A stretch of 32,051 nucleotides of DNA from Flavobacteriaceae bacterium (GTDB lineage Bacteria > Bacteroidota > Bacteroidia > Flavobacteriales > Flavobacteriaceae), in contig JAHEHE010000030.1 in the NCBI GenBank assembly GCA_024644725.1, positions 1 through 32,051 on the forward strand, in the 5' to 3' direction. Shown here piece by piece: positions 15,471-24,621 of the stretch. The notes below the pieces were generated by a model that was not told where the DNA came from, searched no databases, and saw only the letters and a program-made list of their open reading frames with translations. Each line of letters opens with the position of its first letter. Within the stretch, counting starts at the first letter, position 1. The translations under genes were made by a program, and so were the position numbers.

Positions 15471-15929
15471 GTGAACCGGACCGCACAAACTTCCATTTCC
15501 CTACTCCCCTGGATAGGCAAGACAGCCAAGTTCGTCGATATTTACGTACATGATTATATGAAAGCCCAGAGAATTGATCTTTCCAAGGAACAATTCATTG
15601 TGCTCAAATACCTCAATGACAAAGACGGCCTGATTCAGAATGACCTGGCATTCATCACCAATCGATCCAAAACGGCTCTTACCCGTTTGATTCAAACCAT
15701 GGAGAAAAAAAACCTGGTTTTCAGGCGATCCTCTCCTTCTGATCTGAGGGTGAATCATGTTTACCTTACCGATCACGGGCGCGAAACCTGGGAAAAGGCG
15801 TATCCTCATTTTATCTGGATAGATAAAGAGCTTCAGAAAGGCATATCACAGGAAGCTTTGCAGACTGTGCGCGAAACAATGGAAAAAATTCAACAAAACA
15901 TAAAAATTCGAACCAACATCAACCCTTAA
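15471..15929 (+). CDS. MarR-family transcriptional regulator
   Basis: Winged-helix dimeric repressor of 152 residues. The N-terminal helix (SISLLPWIGKTAKFVDIYV) and the C-terminal helices (from about 118) form the dimer interface. The winged helix spans about 35-105: SKEQFIVLKYLNDKDG, the recognition region AFITNRSKTALTRLIQTMEKK, and the wing RRSSPSDLRVNHVYLTDHG, which has the conserved D-x-R and LT-x-x-G pattern. The frame begins with GTG at 15471; the next Met is too far inside the fold. The gene lies 5 nt before the efflux adaptor gene, with a perfect palindrome over its promoter, so it most likely represses its own efflux operon until a ligand is bound. The ligand is unknown. Confidence 0.93.
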   Translation: MNRTAQTSISLLPWIGKTAKFVDIYVHDYMKAQRIDLSKEQFIVLKYLNDKDGLIQNDLAFITNRSKTALTRLIQTMEKKNLVFRRSSPSDLRVNHVYLTDHGRETWEKAYPHFIWIDKELQKGISQEALQTVRETMEKIQQNIKIRTNINP

Positions 15930-15934
15930 ATACA

Positions 15935-17101
15935 ATGAGAAAAGTTATCAATATCATCCTGGGGATTCTTTTGATTGTGCTCGCCGTTTGGCTTGTCAAC
16001 GTCATGATCCTTAAAAATCAAAGACCTCAGCGTCCTCCAATGAAAATCGTGAAGACAGTTTTCATCGATACGGTACAGAATGGAACGATTCCTATCATGA
16101 TCCGGGCGAATGGAACCCTTGTGGCGAAAAACCGCATAGAGATATTCAGTGAGGTTCAGGGCGTTCTTCAAACCACTTCCAAAGAGTTCAGACCCGGTAA
16201 TTCCTACCGCAAAGGGGAAGTGATCCTGAAAATAAGAAGTGACGAACACTATGCGAATCTGCAAGCCCAAAAGAGCAACCTGTACAACTCCATCACCTCG
16301 ATCATGCCCGACATTCGACTGGACTACCCGGAAGAATACGAAAAATGGGAGGCTTACCTGCAGGAGTTTGACTTTGATAAAACCACTCCCCCCCTTCCGG
16401 AGACCAATTCGGAACAGGAGAAATTTTTCATTTCGGGTCGTAATATCTATACCACCTATTACAATGTGAAAAACCTTGAAGTCAGGTATTCGAAATATAC
16501 AATCCGTGCTCCTTACAGTGGGGTCCTCACAAACGCTCTTGTGAATCCCGGGTCTTTGATCCGTCAGGGACAGAAACTTGGAGAATTCATAAGTCCAAGC
16601 GTCTATGAGATGGAGGTGGCTATCAATGCAAAATACAGCGACCTGCTCCAGATCGGCAACACGGTCGAGGTAGCCAGTTTGGACAGTGGCAAGGAATGGC
16701 AGGGCAAAATAGTCAGGGTCAATGCCAATGTGGATCAAACCACTCAAACGGTTACAGCCTATATCGAACTCAGGGGTGAGGACCTGAAAGAAGGAATCTA
16801 CCTGGAAGCACATCTTGTTGCCAAATCGGAAGAAAACGCATTTGAAATCCCCCGCAAATTGCTGGTCAACAATGAGAGTCTGTACATACTCAAGGACTCC
16901 ATCATCGACCTGGTTTCGGTCAACCCTGTTTATTATACCGATGAGTCTGTTGTAATCAAAGGGCTACCGGACGGAACACCGATGGTTAGCCGCGTGGTTC
17001 CCGGAGCCTATCCGGGCATGGTCGTCAAGGTGTATGAAGAACGTCAGGGAGCGAAAGAGCCTGCGGAAGAAGAGTCTACCACCGAAACCGAAATGAACTA
17101 A
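15935..17101 (+). CDS. RND efflux periplasmic adaptor (HlyD/AcrA family)
   Basis: Membrane fusion protein of 388 residues that links the inner-membrane pump to the TolC channel. An N-terminal membrane helix (about 6-27) anchors it; there is no lipobox Cys. The first lipoyl half is near 60-105 (GTLVAKNRIEIFSEVQGVL) and the second near 185-215 (YTIRAPYSGVLTNALVNPGS). The region between them, about 110-175, is short and rich in Pro, Glu and aromatic residues rather than a long heptad coiled coil, so the hairpin is probably reduced. Beta-barrel (MEVAINAKYSDLLQIGNTV) and membrane-proximal domains follow, with an acidic tail (EEESTTETE). It lies between marR (5 nt) and the pump gene (12 nt). Confidence 0.92.
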   Translation: MRKVINIILGILLIVLAVWLVNVMILKNQRPQRPPMKIVKTVFIDTVQNGTIPIMIRANGTLVAKNRIEIFSEVQGVLQTTSKEFRPGNSYRKGEVILKIRSDEHYANLQAQKSNLYNSITSIMPDIRLDYPEEYEKWEAYLQEFDFDKTTPPLPETNSEQEKFFISGRNIYTTYYNVKNLEVRYSKYTIRAPYSGVLTNALVNPGSLIRQGQKLGEFISPSVYEMEVAINAKYSDLLQIGNTVEVASLDSGKEWQGKIVRVNANVDQTTQTVTAYIELRGEDLKEGIYLEAHLVAKSEENAFEIPRKLLVNNESLYILKDSIIDLVSVNPVYYTDESVVIKGLPDGTPMVSRVVPGAYPGMVVKVYEERQGAKEPAEEESTTETEMN

Positions 17102-17113
17102 GCCCCTGAGCTC

Positions 17114-20100
17114 ATGAAAAAAGTAATATCCTATTTTATCAAATACCACGTGGCGGTCAATGTCATCATCATCGCTGTGGTTATTTTTGGAATTCTTGGA
17201 GCTATGAGGATGAAATCGTCTTTCTTCCCGTTGCGTGACTCCAGGTTCATCAATATCACTCTTTTCTATCCCGGTGCATCGCCCCAGGAAATGGAGGAAG
17301 GAGTGGTTCTCAAGATCGAGGACAACCTCAAGGGAATCGTCGGTATCGACCGAATTACCTCGGTTTCCCGTGAGAACTCTGCAACGGTTACCATTGAGAC
17401 CGATCTAGACTACAACATCGATGTCATCCTTCAGGAAGTAAAGAACGCGGTCGACCGGGTTCCCTCCTTTCCGTCGGGGATGGAACCGCCGGTTGTGGCC
17501 AAATTGGAAAATATGGTTCCGACGATCAACTTCACCGTCAGCGGAGAGAATATATCGTTGCGGGCGCTGAAAAATTATGCGCGAGAAGTCGAGAACGATT
17601 TAAGGGCCATGCCGGGTATATCCCAGGTTACCCTGTCCGGTTTCCCGGATGAAGAAATCGAGATCGCCGTTCGTGAGGTTGATCTCAGAGCCTTCAACCT
17701 GACCTTTCAGGAAGTGGCTCGTGCTGTGCAGCAGTCCAACCTTTTGATCAGTGGTGGAAACATCAAGACCGACTATGAGGACTACCTGATCCGGGCACGG
17801 AACCGGGAATACTACGGAGAGGACCTGCACAACCTGATTGTCAAAGCCGATCGGAGCGGAAACGTCATCTACCTCAGAGACGTGGCCACGGTCAGGGACC
17901 GCTGGAATGAAAACCCGGATCGATTATTCTACAATGGCGATGTGGCCGTAAACATTCAGGTCAATAATACCAATAATGAAGACCTGATTGCGACAGCCGA
18001 TGTCATCAATGCCTATATTAATACCTTTAATCAGCAACACGACAACGTCCAGCTCAATGTAGCCAGCGACCGATCGGTTGTATTGAAACAAAGAACCGAA
18101 TTACTCACTGAGAATGCCATCATCGGTATCATACTGGTGCTTCTCTTCCTGTCGATGTTCCTCAACGTTAGACTTGCGTTTTGGGTTGCCTTTGGTTTGC
18201 CGATTTCATTTTTAGGGATGTTCATGTTTGCCGCGAATCTTGGGGTTACCATAAATGTTCTTTCGCTTTTCGGAATGATCATAGTTATCGGTATCCTCGT
18301 GGATGACGGTATCGTGATAGGAGAGAACATATACCACCACTATGAAAAAGGCAAGAGCCCGATCCGCGCGGCGATTGACGGAACCATGGAAGTGATCCCC
18401 CCGATCATTTCTGCCATTCTGACGACTATACTCGCCTTCTCAACGTTCTTCTTTTTAGAGGGAGGTATCGGGGAATTCTTTGCAGAGGTGTCGACAGTTG
18501 TGACCCTGACCCTGCTCGTTTCTCTGGTGGAGGCCCTGATCATACTACCGGCGCACATTGCTCATTCCAAGGCACTGGTCAGGGATCGCCCGAAATCCGG
18601 AGGGATTTTCAAGGTGTTCCGCCTGATTAACGAAAAGGCCGATCAATTTCTTCGTTTTAACAGGGACAAGCTATACGGGCCCTATCTCAAGTTCTTTTTA
18701 CAGAACCGTTTTCTGGGCCTGGCCATTCCCATGGCACTTCTGATCATTTCCATTGGGGGTATTCAGAGCAAGATCGTAAGAACTTCATTTTTTCCCAGTC
18801 TGGCCAGTGACCGGGTCTCCATTAGCCTTGCCATGCCACAGGGTACCAATGAGCGAATTACCGATTCTATCATCTCGGTGATTGAAGAGGCCGCCTGGCA
18901 GGTAAACGATGAGTACACCGAGAAACAGACCGGAAATGAACAGGTTGTAGAAAATATCATCAAACGCATCGGTCCGGGCTCCTCGAACGCGAGCCTGACC
19001 GTGAACCTGCTGCCTGGTGAGTATCGCGATTTTCCTTCGGGAGAGATTACCAATGCAATTCGAGAGAAAGCCGGCGTCATTTATGGTGTGGAGACACTCA
19101 CCTACGGGTCCGGAATGAATTTTGGCGGTAGTCCCGTTGCGGTTTCCCTTTTAGGAAACAATATTCAGGAGCTGAAAGATGCTAAAACCGAGCTCAAGAG
19201 CTACATGATGAGCAATCCTGTTTTGAAAGACGTTTCCGACACCGATCCTGCCGGGATCAAGGAGGTTCGAATCAAGCTGAAGAAAGATGCCTACATTCTG
19301 GGGCTCACCCTTCAATCTGTGATGAGCCAGGTGCGTTCCGGATTCTTCGGAGTCCAGGCTCAGCGCTTTCAGCGCGGGCAAGACGAAATAAAGGTTTGGG
19401 TACGCTACGAACTGGAAGACAGGTCCTCCATTCGAAACCTCGATGACATGTGGATTTCGACTCCAACGGGTGATCGCATTCCGTTTTCTGAAATCGCGAC
19501 CTATGAAATCGCCCGTGGAGATGTGGCCATCAACCACCTCAACGGACGTCGTGAGATTCAGTTAACGGCAGACATGTCTTCCCCGAAGGAAAGTGCTACA
19601 GACGTAATGACCGAGATCAGAACCGAAATTTTGCCGAATATCCTGGCCAAATACCCGAGTGTACAGCCCAGCTATGAAGGACAAAACCGGGAAGCGGCCA
19701 AAACGGTAAATTCGGCCAACCAGGTAGGTTTGGCAGTACTTATCTTGATCTACGCGGTGATCGCGTTTACCTTCCGATCCTACAGTCAGCCGCTGCTATT
19801 GATCATCATGGTGCCCTTCAGCCTGATCGGAATCGTCTGGGGCCATTACATACACGGATTTGCAATCAACATTTTATCCTGGCTGGGAATTATTGCTCTG
19901 GTGGGTATCATGGTGAATGACGGACTCGTCCTGGTGGGTAAATTCAATACCTACCTCAGGGAGGGAATGGATTTCAACGAGGCCCTTTTCCAGGCGGGAA
20001 AATCGAGATTCCGGGCTATTTTCCTGACCTCACTGACAACTGTGGCCGGTTTGATGCCCCTGTTGTTGGAGAAAAGTCGTCAGGCCCAGTTTCTCAAGCC

Positions 20101-20293
20101 CATGGCGATCTCCATCTCGTATGGAATCATGATCGCCACCTTCCTGACGCTCCTGATGCTCCCGTTGCTGCTCTCAATCAACAATAGCTTGACGGTGCGA
20201 TTGAAGTGGCTGATCACCGGAAGGAAAGTGAGCAAAGAAGAAGTAACAAGAGCCGTAAAAGAACTTAATATCAAAGATGATGAACTGGACTAA
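17114..20293 (+). CDS. RND-family efflux pump permease (AcrB/MexB-like)
   Basis: Proton-driven inner-membrane transporter of 1059 residues with the twofold RND layout. The first membrane helix is near 13-30; a large periplasmic domain (about 35-335) contains the SFFPLRDSRFINITLFYPG start. Membrane helices 2-6 (about 340-500) carry the proton-relay aspartates D397-D398 in ILVDDGIVIGENI. A second periplasmic domain (about 560-870) precedes helices 8-12, where D936 lies in GIMVNDGLVLVGKFN. Length and layout match full-size pumps, with no frameshift. Sequence style is that of the generic AcrB/D/F family rather than metal (CusA) pumps, as no Met-rich site is seen. Substrates are unknown. The 3' end overlaps the TolC-like gene by 17 bp. 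Confidence 0.95.
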   Translation: MKKVISYFIKYHVAVNVIIIAVVIFGILGAMRMKSSFFPLRDSRFINITLFYPGASPQEMEEGVVLKIEDNLKGIVGIDRITSVSRENSATVTIETDLDYNIDVILQEVKNAVDRVPSFPSGMEPPVVAKLENMVPTINFTVSGENISLRALKNYAREVENDLRAMPGISQVTLSGFPDEEIEIAVREVDLRAFNLTFQEVARAVQQSNLLISGGNIKTDYEDYLIRARNREYYGEDLHNLIVKADRSGNVIYLRDVATVRDRWNENPDRLFYNGDVAVNIQVNNTNNEDLIATADVINAYINTFNQQHDNVQLNVASDRSVVLKQRTELLTENAIIGIILVLLFLSMFLNVRLAFWVAFGLPISFLGMFMFAANLGVTINVLSLFGMIIVIGILVDDGIVIGENIYHHYEKGKSPIRAAIDGTMEVIPPIISAILTTILAFSTFFFLEGGIGEFFAEVSTVVTLTLLVSLVEALIILPAHIAHSKALVRDRPKSGGIFKVFRLINEKADQFLRFNRDKLYGPYLKFFLQNRFLGLAIPMALLIISIGGIQSKIVRTSFFPSLASDRVSISLAMPQGTNERITDSIISVIEEAAWQVNDEYTEKQTGNEQVVENIIKRIGPGSSNASLTVNLLPGEYRDFPSGEITNAIREKAGVIYGVETLTYGSGMNFGGSPVAVSLLGNNIQELKDAKTELKSYMMSNPVLKDVSDTDPAGIKEVRIKLKKDAYILGLTLQSVMSQVRSGFFGVQAQRFQRGQDEIKVWVRYELEDRSSIRNLDDMWISTPTGDRIPFSEIATYEIARGDVAINHLNGRREIQLTADMSSPKESATDVMTEIRTEILPNILAKYPSVQPSYEGQNREAAKTVNSANQVGLAVLILIYAVIAFTFRSYSQPLLLIIMVPFSLIGIVWGHYIHGFAINILSWLGIIALVGIMVNDGLVLVGKFNTYLREGMDFNEALFQAGKSRFRAIFLTSLTTVAGLMPLLLEKSRQAQFLKPMAISISYGIMIATFLTLLMLPLLLSINNSLTVRLKWLITGRKVSKEEVTRAVKELNIKDDELD

Positions 20294-21608
20294 GTATACA
20301 ATTGCATTTTGCCTGCTTTTATCATTTGCATCCCAGGCCCAGGAAGTTTTGCCCAAGCAGGGAGCCGTGGATTTGGCTCTGGAATACAACTATGACATCA
20401 GGGTGTCCAACAACGATCTTGAAGCTGCCAAAAACAGTGCAAGCATCTACAATAGTGGTTACCTTCCGTCGATTTTTGCCCAGGGTGGAGCGAACTACAA
20501 TGATGAAGAGAGCCAGATCGAATTCGTCGATGGCCGGGTTCAGGACAATATCGAGCAGACGACTACGAGTTACAATGCTTCTTTAGGGGTGGATTACCTC
20601 ATTTTCGACGGTCTTGGTAGAAGGTACAATTACAAAAGGTTGCAGGAGCAATACAACATCTCGGAGATCCGGGTAAGGCAAGTCATTGAAAACACATTGC
20701 TGGAGCTGCTGGCCTCCTATTACGACGTGGCCCGTTTGACAGAGAACAAATACAATCTCGAGCAGTCCCTGGCTATCTCCAAGGATCAATACCTGAGAGA
20801 GAAGTACGGCTATCAATACGGACAGAAAACCCAGCTGGACGTTTTGAATACGCAGGTCAATGTGAATATCGACAGCATCAATCTGCTCAACATTCAACGC
20901 GAGTTGGCCAATGCGAAACGCGATTTGAACGTCATCCTCGGTCGTGAAGTGGACGTTGATTTTGAAGTGGACACATCGGTTGCGTACGCGATGGACCTGA
21001 CCTATGAGAACATGCTCAAATCCGCCAAGGAGAGAAACGCACTCTTGCTGCAGGCAGAAAAGACCGTAACCCTGAGCGACTACGACCTCAAGATCAACAA
21101 GTCGGCCTGGATTCCCAGTGTGGGCGTCAACGGGGCCTACAGTTGGAATGATCTGGATCAGACTACCAATATTGACAACCCTTTTGCCTTTGCGGGAAGG
21201 ACTGCCACAGGCATCTCGGCCGGGGTAAGTGTTGCCTGGAATATATTTGATGGAGGATTGACACGTACACGTGTAAGAAACGCCAAGATTGTTCAGGAAA
21301 ACAGTAATATCGAAAAGGAGTTTGTGGAAAAAGACCTGGAACGAAACGTATCCAATGCCTGGGAAACCTACCAGAATTCCCTGTTTATTTTAGAGGCCGA
21401 AAGGAAAAACGTGGAGACCAACAAGGTGAACTTCGAACGCAGTGAGGAGCAATTCAAACTCGGTCAGATTATCACCGTCGAACTCCGGTTGGCCCAGGTC
21501 AATTTACTCAACGCTGTGAACAGCTTCAACCAGGCCAAATACACGGCCAAAGTAGCAGAATTGAGATTACTGCAGCTGGCCGGGCAGCTGATCGGTGCAG
21601 ATTATTGA
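20277..21608 (+). CDS. TolC-family outer-membrane efflux channel
   Basis: Outer-membrane factor of 443 residues that completes the tripartite pump. A Sec signal ends near ASQAQ (about 22). Two OEP repeats follow, each with long helices and beta-hairpins: QGAVDLALEYNYDIRVSNNDLEAAKN and NASLGVDYLIFDGLGRRYNYKRLQEQ in the first half, ENMLKSAKERNALLLQAEKTV and VSVAWNIFDGGLTRTRVRNAK in the second. The paired D-G-(L/G) strand turns are typical of the family. Two adjacent ATG codons (20277 and 20280) are possible starts; both overlap the end of the pump gene. A strong terminator follows, so this is the last gene of the operon. Confidence 0.94.
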   Translation: MMNWTKYTIAFCLLLSFASQAQEVLPKQGAVDLALEYNYDIRVSNNDLEAAKNSASIYNSGYLPSIFAQGGANYNDEESQIEFVDGRVQDNIEQTTTSYNASLGVDYLIFDGLGRRYNYKRLQEQYNISEIRVRQVIENTLLELLASYYDVARLTENKYNLEQSLAISKDQYLREKYGYQYGQKTQLDVLNTQVNVNIDSINLLNIQRELANAKRDLNVILGREVDVDFEVDTSVAYAMDLTYENMLKSAKERNALLLQAEKTVTLSDYDLKINKSAWIPSVGVNGAYSWNDLDQTTNIDNPFAFAGRTATGISAGVSVAWNIFDGGLTRTRVRNAKIVQENSNIEKEFVEKDLERNVSNAWETYQNSLFILEAERKNVETNKVNFERSEEQFKLGQIITVELRLAQVNLLNAVNSFNQAKYTAKVAELRLLQLAGQLIGADY

Positions 21609-21649
21609 TTCTCAGGATTTTTTAGGTTAAATTTTAGTTAAAAATCATA

Positions 21650-21684
21650 AGCAGGGGAGCCAAAACTGGCTCCCCTGCTCCTTT
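21650..21684 (+). terminator. Intrinsic terminator of the MarR-RND-TolC operon
   Basis: A perfect 13-bp GC-rich stem (AGCAGGGGAGCCA at 21650-21662 with TGGCTCCCCTGCT at 21667-21679) and AAAC loop is followed by a short T-rich tail. It lies 42 nt after the channel gene stop. Confidence 0.9.
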
Positions 21685-21716
21685 TCTGTGTAACATTTCT
21701 TGCAAAAGGGATTCCG

Positions 21717-21732
21717 CATGATTTATATCATG
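21717..21732. promoter_or_regulatory. Dyad upstream of ppdK promoter
   Basis: CATGAT-TTAT-ATCATG is a perfect inverted repeat with 6-bp arms. It ends 21 nt upstream of the ppdK -7 box, over the expected -33 region, so it is placed as an operator. The spacing (6-4-6) is the same as the dyad before the hexahaem gene, but the arm sequences differ. Confidence 0.45.
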
Positions 21733-21753
21733 AATCTGACCGGGTCGGATGTC

Positions 21754-21761
21754 TAACTTTG
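21754..21761 (+). promoter_or_regulatory. -7 promoter box of ppdK
   Basis: TAACTTTG matches TAnnTTTG exactly. The expected transcription start is near 21767, downstream of the upstream in-frame ATG at 21749, which is why the start at 21797 is preferred for ppdK. Confidence 0.6.
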
Positions 21762-21796
21762 TATTTCAATTAATTAGAAACAATAAAAGTTTAGAA

Positions 21797-24523
21797 ATGG
21801 AAACTATCGAAGACGTAAAAATGAATGTTTACAAGTTCGGCGACAAGACAGCTGACGGTAACAGCAAGATGAAAAATCTTCTTGGAGGAAAAGGTGCCAA
21901 CCTGGCGGAAATGAGTTCCCTCGGGATCCCGGTTCCTGCAGGATTTACTATAACTACTGAAGTTTGTACCAAATACAATGAAATCGGGAAAGAAAAGACC
22001 ATAGAAATGATCAAGCCCGATGTACAGGATGCGGTGAAAAACGTAGAGCGCATCATGGGTTCTGAATTTGGTGACAAGGACAACCCGCTTTTGATCTCTG
22101 TTCGTTCCGGTGCCCGTGTTTCCATGCCGGGTATGATGGACACAGTACTTAACCTGGGTCTCAACGATGAAGTCGTTGAAGGATTGGCCAAAAAAACCAA
22201 GAACGAATGGTTCGCATGGGATTCCTATCGAAGATTCATACAGATGTACGGCGGAGTCGTTTTGGGCATGAAACCAAAAACGAAATTGGATATTGATCCT
22301 TTTGAAGAAATCATGGAACACCTGAAAGAGAAACGACACATCCACTTGGACACTGAATTTACCATTCAGGATTTGCAGGACCTTGTCTACGACTTCAAGG
22401 ATGCCGTTAAAAAAAGAACAGGGCACGATTTCCCAACGGATCCGTGGGATCAGCTTTGGGGCGCCGTTGTTGCCGTTTTCAACAGCTGGAACGGAGACCG
22501 TGCGTTGTACTATCGAAAAATGCACAACTATCCATCTGAATGGGGAACTGCGGTGAATGTTCAGGCCATGGTTTACGGAAACATGGGAGATGATTCAGGA
22601 ACAGGGGTTTGCTTTACCCGCGACGCAGGTACAGGTGAAAATGTATTCAACGGGGAATACCTTATCAATGCACAGGGAGAAGACGTGGTTGCAGGTGTAA
22701 GGACACCTTTGCAGATCACGAAACTGGGATCTGAAAGATGGGCCGAGCTCGCTCATGTTGAAGAAGAAGAGAGAAAAACACAATACCCTTCACTGGAAGA
22801 GTTGATGCCCGAGATTTTTGAAGAACTCAACGGTTATCAGCAGAAACTCGAGGACCACTACCGCGACATGCAGGACATGGAATTCACCATCCAGAAAGGC
22901 AAGCTGTGGATCCTTCAAACCCGAAACGGAAAGAGAACAGGATCCGCCATGGTCAAAATTGCCATGGATCTGCTCAAATCAGGAATGATCTCTGAGAAAG
23001 AAGCCCTGCTCCAACTCGAACCGATTAAACTGGATGAATTGCTACACCCTGTTTTTGACGAAAAAGCGATCAAGCGAGCCCATGTCATTGCACAGGGTCT
23101 TCCCGCATCGCCAGGGGCCGCAACCGGACAATTGGTATTCTTTGCCGATGAAGCCGACAAATACAAATTCTCCATCCTGGCTCGAATCGAGACTTCTCCG
23201 GAGGATCTTGAGGGTATGAACATAGCCCGTGGTATCCTCACCGCACGTGGAGGTATGACTTCACACGCTGCCGTAGTTGCCCGTGGTATGGGTAAATGCT
23301 GTGTTTCAGGAGCCGGTGCCCTAAAAATCAATTATAAGAACAGATCGATGCGCGTTGGAGACAAAGTGTATCACGAAGGAGACTGGATCTCACTCAACGG
23401 TTCCACAGGGAACATCTTTGAAGGGAAGGTCGCAACTGTCGAACCTGAATTGAGCGGTGAGTTTGCCGAGATCATGGAACTTGCCGACAAGTACTCCAAC
23501 ATGAAGGTGAGAACCAATGCCGATACGCCAAAAGATGCGCGTGTAGCGAAAAACTTTGGCGCCCAGGGAATTGGTTTGACACGAACCGAGCACATGTTCT
23601 TCGAAGTGGACCGAATCCGGGCCATGCGTGAGATGATCCTGGCGGAAACCGTTAAAGGTAGAAGACATGCCCTTGAGGATCTGCTTCCTATGCAGCGTCA
23701 AGACTTTGAAGGTATTTTTGAAGCTATGGCAGGTCTCCCTGTGACTATTCGTCTGCTGGATCCACCACTTCATGAGTTCGTACCTCATCAATTGGCGACG
23801 CAAAAAGAATTGGCAGAAGACATGCACATTTCATTGCAAGCCGTGAAAAACAAGGTTTCAGAGCTTGATGAATTCAACCCGATGCTCGGACACAGGGGAT
23901 GCCGTTTGGGAAATACCTATCCGGAGATCACTGAAATGCAGACCCGAGCAATTATCGAGGCTGCACTCAACTTGAAAGCGAAAGGCATAGAGGCCAAGCC
24001 CGAGATCATGATTCCTCTTGTTGGAAACTACAACGAATTTGTAGAGCAGGAAAAAATCATCCGCTCAACGGCTCAAAAAGTTTTCGACGAATACGACGAT
24101 AGTATTGAATACCTCGTCGGTACGATGATGGAAATTCCGAGAGCGACTCTCGTTGCCGATAAAATTGCCGAGAGGGCGGAATTCTTCTCCTTCGGAACCA
24201 ATGACCTCACACAGATGGCGTATGGTTTCTCAAGAGATGATGCCGGTAAATTCCTGCCGATCTATATCAACAAGGGTATATTGACGTCTGATCCGTTCGA
24301 GGTACTCGATCAGGAAGGCGTGGGTCAACTCGTACAAATCGGAACGGAACGCGGACGTAAGACCAAACCCAATTTGAAGGTCGGAATTTGCGGTGAGCAC
24401 GGTGGAGAACCATCTTCTGTCGAGTTCTGCTACAACACCGGTCTGGACTATGTAAGTTGTTCCCCATTCCGCGTGCCAATCGCAAGATTGGCAGCAGCCC
24501 AGGCACAACTAAAAGCTTCGTGA
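21797..24523 (+). CDS. ppdK: Pyruvate, phosphate dikinase
   Basis: Interconverts pyruvate + ATP + phosphate and phosphoenolpyruvate + AMP + diphosphate, at the glycolysis/gluconeogenesis branch point. The 908-residue product has the three-domain layout: ATP-grasp domain starting at LLGGKGANLAEM, with VRSGARVSMPGMMDT; the swivelling phosphohistidine domain with GGMTSHAAVVARGMG (phospho-H490); and the PEP/pyruvate TIM barrel with GIGLTRTEHMFF, SFGTNDLTQMAYGFSRDDAG and GICGEHGGEP (catalytic C865). Length is normal. The frame extends to an ATG at 21749, but a -7 box at 21754 lies inside that extension, so ATG 21797 is the likely start; a further Met ten residues later is less likely. The gene is monocistronic, with its own promoter dyad and terminator. 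Confidence 0.96.
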   Translation: METIEDVKMNVYKFGDKTADGNSKMKNLLGGKGANLAEMSSLGIPVPAGFTITTEVCTKYNEIGKEKTIEMIKPDVQDAVKNVERIMGSEFGDKDNPLLISVRSGARVSMPGMMDTVLNLGLNDEVVEGLAKKTKNEWFAWDSYRRFIQMYGGVVLGMKPKTKLDIDPFEEIMEHLKEKRHIHLDTEFTIQDLQDLVYDFKDAVKKRTGHDFPTDPWDQLWGAVVAVFNSWNGDRALYYRKMHNYPSEWGTAVNVQAMVYGNMGDDSGTGVCFTRDAGTGENVFNGEYLINAQGEDVVAGVRTPLQITKLGSERWAELAHVEEEERKTQYPSLEELMPEIFEELNGYQQKLEDHYRDMQDMEFTIQKGKLWILQTRNGKRTGSAMVKIAMDLLKSGMISEKEALLQLEPIKLDELLHPVFDEKAIKRAHVIAQGLPASPGAATGQLVFFADEADKYKFSILARIETSPEDLEGMNIARGILTARGGMTSHAAVVARGMGKCCVSGAGALKINYKNRSMRVGDKVYHEGDWISLNGSTGNIFEGKVATVEPELSGEFAEIMELADKYSNMKVRTNADTPKDARVAKNFGAQGIGLTRTEHMFFEVDRIRAMREMILAETVKGRRHALEDLLPMQRQDFEGIFEAMAGLPVTIRLLDPPLHEFVPHQLATQKELAEDMHISLQAVKNKVSELDEFNPMLGHRGCRLGNTYPEITEMQTRAIIEAALNLKAKGIEAKPEIMIPLVGNYNEFVEQEKIIRSTAQKVFDEYDDSIEYLVGTMMEIPRATLVADKIAERAEFFSFGTNDLTQMAYGFSRDDAGKFLPIYINKGILTSDPFEVLDQEGVGQLVQIGTERGRKTKPNLKVGICGEHGGEPSSVEFCYNTGLDYVSCSPFRVPIARLAAAQAQLKAS

Positions 24524-24552
24524 TATTATTATTGTTAGAATTAATTGAAGCT

Positions 24553-24588
24553 AAGAAGAGGCGAACTTGTTTTGCCTCTTCTTTTTTT
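24553..24588 (+). terminator. Intrinsic terminator of ppdK
   Basis: AAGAAGAGGC (24553-24562) pairs with GCCTCTTCTT (24574-24583) around an 11-nt loop and runs into a T tract to 24588. It lies 30 nt after the ppdK stop. Confidence 0.9.
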
Positions 24589-24621
24589 CTGTATTCAGGT
24601 TGAAGTGATTATATTCGTCTT

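Noticed and set aside
15926-16813. Minus-strand open frame (295 codons) opposite the efflux adaptor
   Set aside because: Overlaps the start of a clear HlyD-family gene in a tight operon; no family features.
17114-20293. Metal-efflux (CusA/CzcA) identity for the RND pump
   Set aside because: No Met-rich or His-rich metal sites were seen in the pump or adaptor, and the regulator is MarR rather than a metal-sensing two-component system.
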